From NCBI GenBank assembly GCA_020080175.1, contig JAGHQL010000070.1, positions 1 through 64,000 on the forward strand: a stretch of DNA of 64,000 nucleotides. The letters are read 5' to 3'. The notes under the pieces are model-generated. The model was given only the letters and a program-made list of their open reading frames with translations, was not told the origin of the DNA and made no database searches. Source of the DNA: Glutinoglossum americanum (Eukaryota; Ascomycota; Geoglossomycetes; Geoglossales; Geoglossaceae). Shown here in pieces: positions 31,617 through 44,447 of this stretch (position 1 is its first letter; every line of letters starts with the position of its first letter). A program made the translations under genes and the position numbers.

Positions 31617-32416
31617 CTAAAAGTTGTTGCAATTCGGGCACTCATATTTTCTACGAACTAAATTCCCACCTCCGGCCATAAGTCGAATGATATCAGCGGC
31701 AAAACCGACAGTTTCCTCAATTGCATACTGGAATTCTTTCTTCTCTAAGAGTGTTTTGATGTGCTCGTGGGTTACTTTAACGACTATGTCGCGGAGGCCC
31801 CGGTCTGTCGGAGGCGTCGAGTCGTAAACTTCAGGGATAACGTGAACAAAGTCGTCCATGTTCCAACAAGTCCCTACAGCCTCCTCGAACTTTTCCTTCG
31901 CTAGTAATCTAAGAGCTGGAACGTCATATTTGTCCGCAATGCTGTACACCCTACTGTTGAAAAACATGGGTGAAACTCGTCCCTGATCGTTGCCGCTGCC
32001 GTCATAGTCGAATCTGTACAAGAAGTGGAGCATCGCTTTAACGACAGAAGCGTCATCTTCCTTGAGCTCTATCACGCCGTCGACCCCTTCCTAGCAAATC
32101 GCACACGATCTTAGAAGAAAAAAAAAATGATAATATCGAATCGAGATAACCCCCGTATTCTGAAAGCGTACCTTCCAGTCACCATCACACATGGCGGAGA
32201 AATACTTTGATTGCCCGCATAAGACTATCTTGTGAGCGTTGAACTCCTGGCCCTCGCAGCGGATCTTGAGATCCGAGTACTTGGAGGAGTTGAAGTAGCT
32301 GTGGGGAAAAAAGACATTAGTCCATTCATCGCGGGTTATGGTTTCAAGGCTCGCTAGAGTTGAAGCTACCCTTTTAGACTAGCATGTAAAGAGTCGAACG
32401 GATCCCCCCTAACCAT
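31617..32416 (-). CDS. BTB/POZ domain protein
   Basis: Exons 32416-32370, 32298-32172 and 32090-31617 total 648 bases, 215 aa; introns are 71 and 81 bases. The BTB fold is complete: YFNSSKYSDLKIRCEGQEFN, AHKIVLCGQSKYFSAMC, then ELKEDDASVVKAMLHFLYRF and VYSIADKYDVPALRLLAKEK. A helical C-terminal part follows and the protein ends YECPNCNNF with a CxxC pair. Fungal single-BTB proteins of this size are common; some act as Cullin-3 adaptors, but no partner domain (MATH, Kelch) is present here. The first exon is short and chosen because it supplies an ATG, the correct phase and a family-like N-terminus. Confidence 0.85.
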
Positions 32417-34487
32417 ATGTAACGATTCGCAAGTTTTTCAAGCGAGAGATACGACGTAAACTAACGTTATTTCGCTATATCCCATCAGCGCTCATTCTTT
32501 CGAACCGATGCGGGAAATGTATGTACAAAGGCGGTAAAAACATCCTATTTCCTGCAAAAAGGAGAGGTTGCTGTTTTACCTTCTCCAGGGAGAGGGGAGG
32601 GAAGAAAGCGGAAGGGATAATGCGGCTCGGACTGGATTGAGAGAGAGAGAGAGAGAGAGAAACCGGTGAGGAGCTAAAAGCTCAGCCTTGGTGAAGCCTC
32701 GTTGGTAAAGCTTGCCCGCCCTGCCAAGCCGATGGCTGATAGGCCGGCGTTCATACCAACAGGAGCTTTATCCGCAAGGCGGAAAAAGAAAACATACGCC
32801 TTCCGTAAAACGCCAACGCGAGGTGCAGGGCATAGGTTTCGTTGGTATACCGGACTCACGCTGCTTTTCGCTCACGTTTTTTTTTTTGGGGCTTCGCTTC
32901 ACCGGGTGCTTTATAGATAGCATGGAAGGGTCAATTAGGGTTATTCCTTCGACTCCAGAAAAGAGAATTCGCCTAGCTCGAGATCGGCTTTTGGGTTGTC
33001 TTGGGTGGTCCTGTTCCTGGATTGGTGTTCGAGTGCGGTTTTGCCGAGACATACTGTAGGGGTAATACTAGAGGTTTTTTTTTTTTTTTTAAAAAAAAAA
33101 GGAAAGTGAAGTTTATGTCACTTATTGACCTTTATTGAGCTGGTTCGGTGTATCGTGAAGAATTAATTATATCCAGAAACGTTCTTCTGAGAAAATAACT
33201 TATGATGTGCCTCGGAATGATGCCGCCAACGGGACTTGGTTGCCTGCGGGGTTCTGTGCTATGATGAGATTTGGGAGGAGCGGTGCTGCCAGTGGGGTCT
33301 ACATCATCTACGGCTTTTATCCCGTAGATGACGGTGACGAGGATGATTCCCGTGATCAGAAGGTCAATCATGGGTGGGGTTACCCGCCACGGGCCAGCGG
33401 TTCTCCATCGCAAAAATTGCCGGTAGGGTTACGGGTTATAGGTTTGGCCGCACGGTTGACCTTACGGAGGGATGTGACGACCTCGGTTGCATAAATTGCC
33501 AGACACTGAGATTGGGGTTTTTTTCTTTCCCCCCATGAACTACGATGGACCTGAAGTCGGCTAGCCACTTGATAAGGCGATGAAGCCACGGCATTCAGCA
33601 AGAGGGCCGTTCTTCCGGCGGCTAAACGAATCGCCCTAAGCTCTATGCGGTAATGTGAGCTTTTGTAAGAAATTTATCTTTCTATTTCGTCCCGTAAGTT
33701 TTTTTAGAATATTGACAAGCTCGAGCGCCCGAACTATGAAATGGAGTCCTCCCTCCGTTCGAGGGTTTTGTGCACGGAAACTGCAATTAAGCGACTTGTC
33801 TCGCGCTCCTCTGTACAGAACTAATGCTAGCGGACCTCGGAAAGGGGTGGGGATCGTGCTGACTTATAGCGGGTTAATGTTATGCCGCTGCCAAGGAATG
33901 ATCTTAGACCCCTTGCAGCACCCCCTGGGTGTCGTGACGTATGAGGCGTCCTGACAGCAGTGGCATACGGGCCCTTTTTATTCCAGCGGAAAACTCGCTC
34001 TTCCCCGAGACGGCAGAAATACACAGCAAACCTCCACGGTGATGCGTGGGATGATAGTTGGATGGAATTAAAATTTTAACGCAAGCTTGGGTGGGGAATA
34101 TAATTTGGAGCCATTGTGAGTTTAGAGTTAAGGCTGAACAGCACTGCCCCATGGCACCTCTCCGTTTTCTTTCCAGTTCAACTTTAGCCTTCGCGGCTAA
34201 GCTATTTCGGCATTCTTGGCATCGAGTAGGAGAATTTCTTTGAAGCCTTTTATGAGCTTGGCGGGTCACACGCTGCATCTCTTTCTCGATGTGTGCGCTT
34301 GGCTTCAGCCCTCAATAGATCCGCTGCAGAGGGATGTGATAGCGTGGGATGGCGTGGTATGAGTTTAGCCAGCAGTCTAATAGACCATTGTAAGAAAGGG
34401 ATTTCCCCATCTCCCGGTACTGCTCCTCCCAATTTCTCCAATCTCTAGATTTCATTCTCAGTATTTTTGTCCCTGATTTAGCCCACG
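32417..34487. other. intergenic, no supported gene
   Basis: About 2 kb without a convincing gene. It contains a GA dinucleotide tract (32639-32660) near the BTB gene promoter and a T-run followed by an A-run (33076-33101). Several short overlapping frames lack family features. Both the BTB gene (minus) and the metallopeptidase gene (plus) start at its edges. Confidence 0.5.
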
Positions 34488-36485
34488 ATGTGGCGTTTCT
34501 CTCAATTGGCAATACTTCCTCTCCTCTTTCATGTCCCGTCTGCTACTGGAATCAACTGCGCTCAATTTGCTAGTGATCCGACGCAGGAGGTTAACTTGGA
34601 ATGTGTCCAGTTTCAAGGATATCCGGCAACGATTGCCGGTGTGAGCGTCGACTTTTACCATTACACTGAAGGCTGGGACTCATCAAACTCACAAACCGCC
34701 GGGCACGTTCAGGACATCCGCGCCGCCGCTGACAACGCCCTGCCTAGTTATTCAAAATTTGCAACACTTCCAGACATCATATTCATCATCGTTCCAACGC
34801 TTCCGAAGACTTCGGCCGATGCCGACACTGCTGGAACTGCGACTTGTAATGTTCAGGGGCACACACCTTGTTACATCCGAATCGCGGATGATGTTCTGGA
34901 TAAAGATGGATCTCACTACAAGCGTGCTACCGCTCACGAGCTTTACCATGCCATTCAGCACCGAAACCGCCCCGATTACCAAGCCACTACAGCTTCTTCG
35001 TGGTGGCGTGAAGGCTCCGCGGAATACTTCGGGAACGCCTTTTACCCGAATCACCAGCCACTTGCTTCCATCATCACATACAAACCTTCTGTCCACCTCT
35101 ATGAACAAGCCCATTCCGCCAGCCTATTCTTTCTCTTCCTCTGGAGCCACGGGGTGTCATGGCCCAAAATTCATGAGATTGTTCTGCATCAAGTTGCTGC
35201 AGACAGCTTTCAGGAGGCAAGGACGAGCATGGCAAACGATGCCGACATCCAATATTGGTTTCCTCTATTCGCGCAAGCTCACAAAGACGGCAAAATATTC
35301 TTTCCCGACTTCATTTACGCTTCCCCTCCCCCAGGCGAAGAGTACCAGATAACGGAACATCCTTACACGGTCCATCTGACTAAAGACGGAGCTAGTATTC
35401 CTACCCCGATCTATGGAGACCCGTTTACCATTCAATCCGGATTGATCACTGTCGAGTCGGGTCAAACGTACATTTTCAAGGTCAAGTCTCTCAAAAAGCA
35501 GGCAAACCTCTACTACCGCGCGCGCGGCACAACCCCGTGGAAGCAATTCACCACGGATGTGACTATCAAGGTCCCCTGCTCCGGCGGCACTGATACATAT
35601 GAATTTCTATTTACATCTACCGGCGATCGCAACACTGATGGTGCAGACCTATCTGTAACACGCAAATCCAAGCAGGACTGTAGATGCAAGCGTCAAGACG
35701 GTGAGTCTTGCCCTATCGAATCCAATGGTGGATTCATCCTTTACCCGCTGTACAACCCAGTTACGTCTGGTGCCATGTGTCCGTCTGGAACACATTTTAC
35801 TATGGGGGCTTGGTGCTGTCCTGAAGGGACCGAGTTGGATCAGACGGTCGCGACGGAGATGAGCATTTGCTGTCCTACTTGTAAGTTGCAAAATTCTCAA
35901 AGACTTGGGTGTGATAGCTAATACGTAGCAGCGGCCGATTGCAGTAAAGATATCGTTCCTGATAACCTTAGGTGTGCGGATCCGAGTTGGGTGCTTTGGT
36001 CGAAGGCCTTCCGCCAGGTCGGGTGTTGTATGCAAGGCTATGTTCCGAATTCCCAACGGTACTGTGTACAGGATCCTGGCGAGCTCGGGCATGGGTATTC
36101 GTCGGTGAGTAGTCTTTTCTTCTGCATGAAGAGAGCTATTTACCGAGACTATTACCTCTAGATTCTGCAAGCCGGTGACTCTTCTGGAGCTGCGACTACC
36201 GACTCCGCGGATACGACCGACTCCGCTGATGCGTCTACGGACTCTGCGGATACGACCACCGACTCTGCTAATGCGTCTGCGGACTCTGCGGATACGACCA
36301 CCGACTCTACCGATGCATCTACGGCCTCTGCGGATACGACTACGACCTCTGTAGACACGGCTACGGCCTCTGCGGGTATTACTGCTGGTTTTGTTACGGC
36401 TACATCGACTAGTACTTCGGCTCTTTTTACCGCTACGGCTGTGGTATTAGGGAGCATCATTCTCAAGGCCTTGGGGGGCGACTAA
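34488..36485 (+). CDS. secreted HExxH metallopeptidase-like protein with Thr/Ser-rich, GPI-type tail
   Basis: Exons 34488-35880, 35932-36104 and 36162-36485 total 1890 bases, 629 aa; introns are 51 and 57 bases. A signal peptide (LAILPLLFHVPSATG) is followed by a peptidase-like region: His150-Glu151-Leu-Tyr-His154 in ATAHELYHAIQH, with Glu175 in WWREGSAEYFGN as the likely third ligand (gluzincin-type order). A beta-rich region with DRNTDGADLSV follows, then a Cys-rich stretch (GAWCCPEGTEL, ICCPT, VGCCMQGYV). The last exon encodes a repetitive Asp/Ser/Ala/Thr region (ADTTTDSA-like units). It ends in a hydrophobic helix (ALFTATAVVLGSIILKALGG), which suggests a GPI anchor and cell-wall display. 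Substrate unknown. Confidence 0.82.
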
Positions 36486-37675
36486 ATGACTCTGAGCGTC
36501 AGAAATATAGAGGGAAGGACGTTACTTCGACTGCAACGAAACCAATCACATCTCCAGGAGTTGTCCAAACAAGAAAGCCGTACTCGCGACAACTATCACT
36601 GAGAGTGACGACGAGAACGGACAGGAAAAGAGTAGCTCTCTAGGGAGTCGCCCTGGAGAGGTAGGCGAGAGGTAACACGGAGATTGTGTCTGAATTAGTG
36701 ATTCCTCAGGGCGCCTTCGAGGATAGCGAACAGCTGTGTGAAATAACTGTAACCATTAGAAATCACGAGTAGAAGTAGATAAGCAAATGAAATTGACAAG
36801 TTCTAGACATTTGGGAGTCGTACAAACAATAGGATCGCGTCTGATAATACAGGAAGCAGCAGGACTGCCATAAATACCAGAAATAGTTAGATCGACAAAA
36901 AAGGTGAAGCCCCGAGCTATTTTTGCTCTTGCTATGGCTCCTCCCGTATCACAAAGAGTTTGAATTTTTTGAATTCTTTTCCTTATAGGAGACCCGGGGC
37001 TCAGCGTCGGCGTTTAGTAGATAGGCATGGTTGATAGTTTTTTTTTCGCTTCCTTTCCATTCATTTTCTTTATTGAAAAAAACTTTTTTTTTAAGTATTG
37101 AGGCGGGCGGGTAGGGCTTAGTCAGCCCCCACCTGCATCTACCGGCGTCAATAGGCTTCACAGCGGCGAGGACGGACTATGAGATTAATTAATCAATTAA
37201 GGCATGTTTCTTCAATGTCTCTGCCTTTCGTATCGTCATTGTTTCTCTTTTCCCTGAGCGCTCCTTAGAGCAATTTTACGTAGTTAGCTGGCGTTAGTCT
37301 AACCTACTATTCGTAACTTTAAGCTTTGGTTTCCCCTAGAACACCATAATCGTATAGGGAAATCTTTTGCGGTTAAGAAAAGCTATGCATATAGATAAGC
37401 ACTACTATCTTCATTACCGTCGCCCATCATCGTCACCGTTGGTGCCCATTATGTCTTCTATAGCAGTCTGATCACGCCTAGGATCCTCCGGGTAACTTTC
37501 TCGATCAGAAAGGTGCCCCACCTCAGTCTTCTCAATGTCGGCTGTAATCATCTATAATTCTCCATGTTAAAACAAATTTGAAGCTGGTTAATATTCGATA
37601 GCGCTGCGAAACCCAGCACTCACCCATATACTTTTACCGCACTAGTGAATGAACGAATATTCGTCACCGTAACTA
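36486..37675. other. intergenic, no supported gene
   Basis: About 1.2 kb with no coding signal. An AT-rich patch near 37175-37200 contains TTAATTAATCAATTAA, similar to one at 4420-4440, and A/T homopolymers lie near 37060-37095. The right part should hold the promoter of the patatin-NLR gene. Confidence 0.5.
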
Positions 37676-40600
37676 ATGCCGAATGACCATGGAAGACAGC
37701 GCGGTCTGCGACTGCTTTCTTTAGGTAGGTTTTCTACTGAGCCCCGCTTTCTTAGACCTATAAACCCTTACTAATTACAAAGATAGATGGTGGTGGAATC
37801 CGAGGCGTTTCAGAGCTTGTGATCCTCCAGGAGATCATGCATCGTATTCAGCGGATACAGAAACTCGACCACCCACCTCTACCAAGTGATTACTTCGACC
37901 TCATCTGTGGGACAAGCACTGGAGGGTAGGGTGCCACTTCATACTGCAGATCCCTGTGCTAACCGGATGTCGGCAGTCTGATTGCGATTCTTCTTGGGAG
38001 ACTCAAGCTGTCAGTTTCAGACGCTATTGATAAATATAGGATTCTTGCCAAGACCGTGTTCTCAGAAAGGAAGGCCAGAGGTAAAGATGGCGCATTTAAG
38101 GCATCGAAATTAGAGCAGGCTATAAAAGATGTTGTAGAATGGAAGTTGGGCTCAGGACACGCTGATGAGAATATGTTTGAGCTAGAAAGCAGTGAAAGCG
38201 GCGAGGAATCCTGCAAAATGTGAGACGGTAACTTCTACCTGCAATCCATCGCTAACACAATCCTGGTAGATTTGTCTGTGCCGTTGCCGCGCAAAATATC
38301 AATAGAAAGCCGAGGCTTTTCCGGTCCTACCAAGCCGATAAGAATGAAGGATATAACTGTACAATCTGGGAAGCTGGCCGTGCGACGTCGGCAGCACCAA
38401 CTTTCTTCAAACGCATACAAATTGGACCGCCGGGACTTCAAGAGGACTTTATCGATGCGGGGCTTGGCTGCAACAACCCCGTAAAACAGTTGATTGCAGA
38501 AGCGGAGCACATTTTCGGGGATGCGAGAGACGTAGCCTGCATTGTCAGCATAGGCACTGGGAAGCCAGAGGTGACCGGTTTCAGAATGCCGGCATTTGGT
38601 CTTCAGAGAGTTCTTCCAATAGATCTCATAAAGGTTCTTAAGAATATGGCTACGGATTCGGAGGCTACGGCTGCAGAAATGACGCAGAAGTACAAATACT
38701 ACCCAGGGGTATATTATCGTCTGAATGTAGAACAGGGATTGGAGAATGTATCGCTCGAGGAATGGCAAAAACTTGGTGAGGTGAAGACGCATACCTTGGA
38801 ATATTTGAACCAAGTCGACATCAGCCAGAACATTGACGACATCGTGGCTGCTTTGATTGGTAGTTCTCCCTCTCAGAAGTATACTATAGGACACCTAGGT
38901 AGTCAATGCAATTACCCGTTGTCGAAATGGCAGCTAATGCCAAAAAGGTACATCTATTCCGGCGGTTGATCCACCCCGTACATACTACAAGTATCCGGCA
39001 TTGAGAGTTAATCATTTTATCGCTCGGGAGAACCCACTTAGGGAGATTGAAGCTACATATCATCACTCCAAGGACCTGGTTGACCCCACAGTGGTAGTCT
39101 TATTCGGAATAGGTGGCTCTGGAAAGACACAGCTTGCACTTGAATATTGTCGACGAACTGAAGCAAGCAGGCGATTCACGAGCATATTTTGGGTGGACGC
39201 ATCTGATATAAAAACTACAGCACAGAGCTTTTTAACCATAGCCGGAATAATTTCCGATGAGGGATTGGAACTTGCTGATGCAGATGCAAGTATACGATTT
39301 GTCACAGATATAATAAGCACCTGGCATAACCCTTGGCTGATTGTTTTTGATAATTTTGATTCACCTAATGCGTTTAAGGGCAAAAATATGAAGGATTACT
39401 TTCCCCGAGGAAAAAATGGAGCCATCCTTTTTACCAGCAGATTTGCGGGAGCTAGGCGGTTGGGAAATATAGTCAAAGTGACCAATATGTCAGAGAGTGA
39501 GGGATTAGAGCTTTTGCTTGAGCGTTCTGGAGCGAGCACCAATAGTCAGAATTGCAAGGCAGGAAAAGAGATTGTCCAGCGGTTAGGATACTTAGCCCTT
39601 GCCATCGATCAAGCCGGAGCATACATCTCCACACGTGGTCTGGCTCTCCATCTCTATATCGACCACTACAACAACCGCAAAGAGAGAGTTCTAAAGGAGG
39701 TGCCGGAGTTCTGGGAGTATAGAAAGAAACTTGGTGACGCAGAGGCAGAAACATCTCTAAGTGTCTTCACAACGTGGGAAATGTCATTCGAACAAATCGC
39801 TTCAGGTGGCAATGGCCGAAGAAACAAAGAACACCTACTTACAGTATCCGCATTCTTCGACAACAAGGATATATTCGAGGAACTCTTTCGGGTTAACTTT
39901 AAGCCGGAGAATCCAGGGTGGATGGAACTATTCTGTATTGAGGGAAATTGGAGCGAATATGAGTTTCAAGATGTATTAGCAGAATTATTCAATCTCTCTC
40001 TTGTACAGAGTCTTGAGGCCGGAGCCGCTGGAACACACTTTTCACTCCATCCCCTCATTCAAGACTGGGTAAAGCTAAGGCTAAACCTCCAAGACCGTCG
40101 GACTTATGCTATGGAAACAATTTCAATGCTTGCTACTTTCATAGATGTCAAGGATGCTATGACATTGCAGTTGAAGCAAACAGTTGTTTCACATTTGGAT
40201 GCGTCTGTTCAGAATGACGCAAGCTTTCTTAATCATGGGGGTGGACTAGGGACTCAATGCCTGATGGGCGCTACACTCAGCTTTGCATCTTTCTACCTTA
40301 GTCGAGGACGGTACAAGGAGGCCGAGCAGCTCTACGGGCAAGCGCTCGAAGGGTGTGAGAAGCAGCTCGGTCCAGACCACCCCGAGACGCTACGGATGGT
40401 GCAGAACTTCGCGATCGTCTACGGAAACCAAGGCCGATACAAGGAGGCCGAGCAGCTCTTCGAGCGAGCGCTCGAGGGGTGTGAGAAGCAGCTCGGTCCA
40501 GACCACCCCGACACGCTACGGGCGGTGCCGAACCTCGCGAACATCTACCGAAACCAAGGCCGATACAAGGAGGCCGAGCAGCTCTACGAGCGAGCACTCG

Positions 40601-42225
40601 AAGGGTATGAGAAGCAGGCCGGCCCAGACCACCCCGGCACGCTACTGACGATGCAGAACCTCGCGAACGTCTACGCAGACCAAGGCCGATACAAGGAGGC
40701 CGAGCAGCTCCACGAGCGAGCACTCGAGGGGTATGAGAAGCAGCTTGGTCCAGACCACCCCGACACGCTACGGACAGTGCAGAGCCTCGCGATCGTCTAC
40801 GGAGATCAAGGCCGATACAAGGAGGCCGAGCAGCTCCACGAGCGAGCACTCGAGGGGTATGAGAAGCAGCTTGGTCCAGACCACCCCGACACGCTACGGA
40901 CAGTGCAGAGCCTCGCGATCGTCTACGGAGATCAAGGCCGATACAAGGAGGCCGAGCAGCTCCACGAGCGAGCACTCGAGGGGTATGAGAAGCAGCTCGG
41001 CCCAGACCACCCCGAGACGCTACGGACGGTGCAGAACCTCGCGATCGTCTACAGAGGTCAAGGCCGATACAAGGAGGCCGAGCAGCTCCACGAGCGAGCA
41101 CTCGAGGGGTATGAGAAGCAGCTCGGCCCAGACCACCCCGAGACGCTACTGACGGTGAAGAACCTCGCGGTCGTCTACGGAAACCAAGGCCGATACAAGG
41201 AGGCCAAGCAGCCCTTCGAGCGAGCACTCGAGGGGTATGAGAAGCAGGCCGGCCCAGACCACCCCGAGACGCTACGGACGGTGCAGAGCCTCGCGAACGT
41301 CTACGGAAACCAAGGCCAATACAAGGAGGCCGAGCAGCTCTACGAGCGAGCACTCGAGGGGTATGAGAAGCAGCTTGGTCCAGACCACCCCGAGACGCTA
41401 CTGACGGTGCAGAGCCTCGCGAACGTCTACAGAGACCAAGGCCGATACAAGGAGGCCGAGCAGCTCTACGAGCGAGCACTCGAGGGGTATGAGAAGCAGG
41501 CCGGCCCAGACCACCCCGAGACGCTACGGACGGTGCAGAACCTCGCGGTCGTCTACGGAAACCAAGGCCGGTACAAGGAGGCCGAGCAGCCCTTCGAGCG
41601 AGCACTCGAAGGGTATGAAAAGCAGCTCGGCCCAGACCACCCCGACACGCTACGGACAGTGCAGAGCCTCGCGGTCGTCTACGGAAACCAAGGCCGATAC
41701 AAGGAGGCCAAGCAGCTTTTCGAGCGAGCACTCCAGGGGTGTGAGAAGCAGCTCGGTCCAGACCACCCCGAGATGCTACTGACGGTGCAGAACCTCGCGA
41801 ACGTCTACAGAGACCAAGGCCGATACAAGGAGGCCGAGCAGCTCTACGAGCGAGCACTCGAGGGGTATGAGAAGCAGCTTGGTCCAGACCACCCCGAGAC
41901 GCTACGGACAGTGCAGAGCCTCGCGATCGTCTACGGAGATCAAGGCCGATACAAGGAGGCCGAGCAGCTCTACGAGCGAGCACTCGAGGGGTATGAGAAG
42001 CAGCTTGGTCCAGACCACCCCGAGACGCTACGGACAGTGCAGAGCCTCGCGATCGTCTACGGAGATCAAGGCCGATACAAGGAGGCCGAGCAGCTCCACG
42101 AGCGAGCACTCGAAGGGAGGGAGAAGCAGCTCGGCCCAGACCACCCCGACACGCTACGGACGGTGCAGAATCTCGCGACTCTACGCCGTCGAATGCAACC
42201 AGCCACCCCACCCACCAACCTGTAA
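37676..42225 (+). CDS. patatin-NB-ARC-TPR NLR-like protein
   Basis: Five exons, 37676-37724, 37787-37925, 37977-38219, 38270-38898 and 38948-42225, close in frame to 4338 bases, 1445 aa. Introns are 49-62 bases. Residues 1-370 form a patatin-like phospholipase: oxyanion loop DGGGIRG (17-23), nucleophile Ser60 in GTSTGG, and catalytic Asp206 in DAGLGCNNP. The NB-ARC NTPase follows: Walker A GIGGSGKT (407-414) and Walker B LIVFDNFDS, then a winged-helix part. Fifteen 42-residue TPRs fill residues 807-1436. This is the known fungal NLR design in which ligand binding to repeats triggers the N-terminal lipase, often linked to self/non-self recognition and cell death. All catalytic residues and joins look intact, so it may be functional. 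Confidence 0.93.
40306..42196 (+). repeat. 15 tandem 126-base TPR-coding repeats
   Basis: Fifteen consecutive units of exactly 126 bases encode GRYKEAEQLYERALEGYEKQ followed by LGPDHPETLRTVQNLAIVYG.Q. Units 4 and 5, and 13 and 14, are almost identical at DNA level. Protein differences recur at a few sites: Tyr/His/Phe after EQL, Cys/Tyr after LEG, Leu/Ala before GPDH, Asp/Glu before TL, Asn/Ser and Ile/Asn/Val in the last helix. The repeat also leaves a long open frame on the opposite strand that is not a gene. Confidence 0.95.
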
Positions 42226-42363
42226 CGCCGTCGATTCATTTATATGCGGGGATATCATTTCTAGTGCTCTCTACGAAGCAGAGGATACATATCCTAGAGA
42301 TTTGTAATAGATTTTGCCACCGTTTGGCAAATCTGAGGGTTCCCGGATGCCACGGCAGTAGCG

Positions 42364-42778
42364 ATGGATGCTGTTCAAACTATCCGCCGCATTGTTGCTC
42401 GGTCTGGCAAATTCATTAAAGAGGCTATTGCCGAGTATTTAAGACGAAGGAAAAACAAAATAGATGAGCTTCTCAAAATCTTCGACGATAGTCGCGATCT
42501 CGACGAGATAATATCCGAGGTCGTTTCTGAGGCATGGAATTACATCGAAGCCACGAACTCTGGATGGTCCGATATCGGGACCTCAAGTCTCTGAGAAGAG
42601 ACATACAATATGGCAACTTCGTGGACAAGCGACTGGATCGCTACGAGGCAGTGACCAGCAGAAAACGAATAGAAGGAATGGCCATCTACAAAGCTTGGGG
42701 CTGCCTTCCTCAAGATGGTCTGCCGAATAGCACCAAACCTCCGTGGTTCAGCGACAACTCGCTGCGTGGCATGTTGTG
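42364..42778 (+). CDS. hypothetical small protein, frame possibly shifted
   Basis: ATG at 42364 opens 76 codons (MDAVQTIRRIVARSGKFIKE, AEYLRRRKNKIDELLKIF) with helical, charged composition. The neighbouring frame then continues open to 42778 (LKSLRRDIQYGNFVDKRLDR, KRIEGMAIYKAWGCLPQDG). Both halves look coding, so one protein of about 135 aa may have been split by a one-base change near 42570. The family is unknown. It lies 140 bases downstream of the NLR gene on the same strand. Confidence 0.35.
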
Positions 42779-44447
42779 AGAGCCGCCCGCTAGGGGCACT
42801 TGAGGGGGATACAGGCAGTGTGATGCCTAGGTCGGGGTGAGAGTCCTAGGGTACTAGACCTGGTGGGCGACCCTATCACTCGGGAAGACAATACTGTAGG
42901 GTTATTTTTTACAGGGAGAAGTAAAGAACATTTGATGGTTTTAAAGGTCTTAGAGATCCGGCAGCAAGAGCTCTTTACTAGTGAGGGCCGTAGAGGGAGG
43001 AAAGCCTTGGCCTGCAATGCTTTTGAACACTGATGTTATCAGTAAACACTGCTGGGCTTCCTTTTATGAATGGACACTTTATCATGAAGCTAACGTTGCT
43101 TGAATGGAACTGAAAACTAAAGTAGCGACTAATTCGATTTAGTAGTACTATATACATATATGTTATAATGAGCCCTGCCAGCTTGAGCAAATCCGAATAG
43201 TGGTTCGACGCCCTGATGCCCCGGTGCCGACTCGCACTACTTAACTACCCCCACCCCCACGTTGAGAACAACGTTAAGGTTAAGCTCAGTGATTTCCCGG
43301 AATACAACTATACGCTCCTACATAAACCCCACCACACATCCCCTAGAAGTTCACCCCCTGGCACCCCCTAACCTCAAAAAAAAAATAATAAAATAAAAAG
43401 ACAGGCCCAGCCAGCTCCACCTAGACCTTTTCTCACCCCACCGTTAAAATCCCATGGTGCCTACAAAAGCCCAAGAGAACCGGGGGGGAGGGGGTGATCT
43501 GACTGATAACCAAGCCCCGCATCCACGGAACGCTTTGAGACCAAGGCGGGGCAAAGGTAAAGCTAAACTTCTGCTACGGACGGGCGAGGTTTTCGGGCCC
43601 AAAGCCGTTCCGATTCGATCCGTGAGCTGCGTTAGAGGGGGAATGCCGGCTGCTGCTGGTTTGGGTTCGGTTGTAAAAAAAAAAAAAAAATTCATGCTGT
43701 CAGGCGGATTTCGGGGTATCTGGCCATGCGGGGATTTCTTTGGGGGTATGAGCCGGGTTTGCGAGGTACGACGGACTTGTTAGACGGCGGGCGATTTTGT
43801 TTTTTTTTCGGTTACTTTGAATGCCTCCGGTTGTTCGATCTGGGGATGAGGAGGGGAAAAAAAAAAAAGAAGCTAGCATTGCATGTATACGGATATGTTG
43901 TTTTTTCTTGGAGATTTTTCGCCTGTCTCGATCGGGTAACTAAGCATTATGTAACGACGCCCTATTTCTTTTCTCCCCTCTCGCGTTAAAAATGTTGTTT
44001 TGAATTTGACATTCTACTTGCAACCGCGGGTCCACGAAGCCAGCACTAATGTGATGACTGGGCCGCCTTCTCTACCTCTGCTATAGCCCTTCACCAATCC
44101 ATCCGCCCCCTGCTCCCTATGGTAAGAGACTGAAAGTTGACTCTGACTCGCTCTAACGGTTCACGGAATGGGGCCTTGTCCCCACCCCATTCCTGCTTCT
44201 GCAAATGACGGTGCAGCCAGCCGCTGCATGCGTTCCCCCCACTCTGCAAGCCCCCTGCCGGATAGGTGATTTTCGCCCATCTCGTGAATGCGGCTGTTCT
44301 CTCGATAGATCGGCTTCGCTGCCTACGGGAGCACCATCTCTGTTTCCCTTGTCGCTGTCATGGTCCTGTAATGGCGTGCCTGCTATTGCTTCTCGTGTTC
44401 CAACGGCTCCTAGCACTGTAGTGGTAAGCCCGTTCTTGCTACAGCAC
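42779..44447. other. intergenic, no supported gene
   Basis: About 1.7 kb with no recognisable coding region. It contains A-rich and T-rich homopolymers (43377-43400, 43675-43690, 43798-43809, 43857-43870) and a GC-rich patch at 43480-43640. The right part may hold the terminator of the isocyanide-synthase gene. Confidence 0.45.

Noticed and set aside
33132-33413. Minus-strand frame with one hydrophobic helix
   Set aside because: A single helix and no conserved context; the surrounding DNA has no splice-linked coding segments.
40298-42211. Very long minus-strand open frame (about 637 codons) across the TPR array
   Set aside because: It is the mirror of the 126-base repeats: the forward repeats lack words that would give stops on the other strand. 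It has no domain logic and overlaps an intact NLR.
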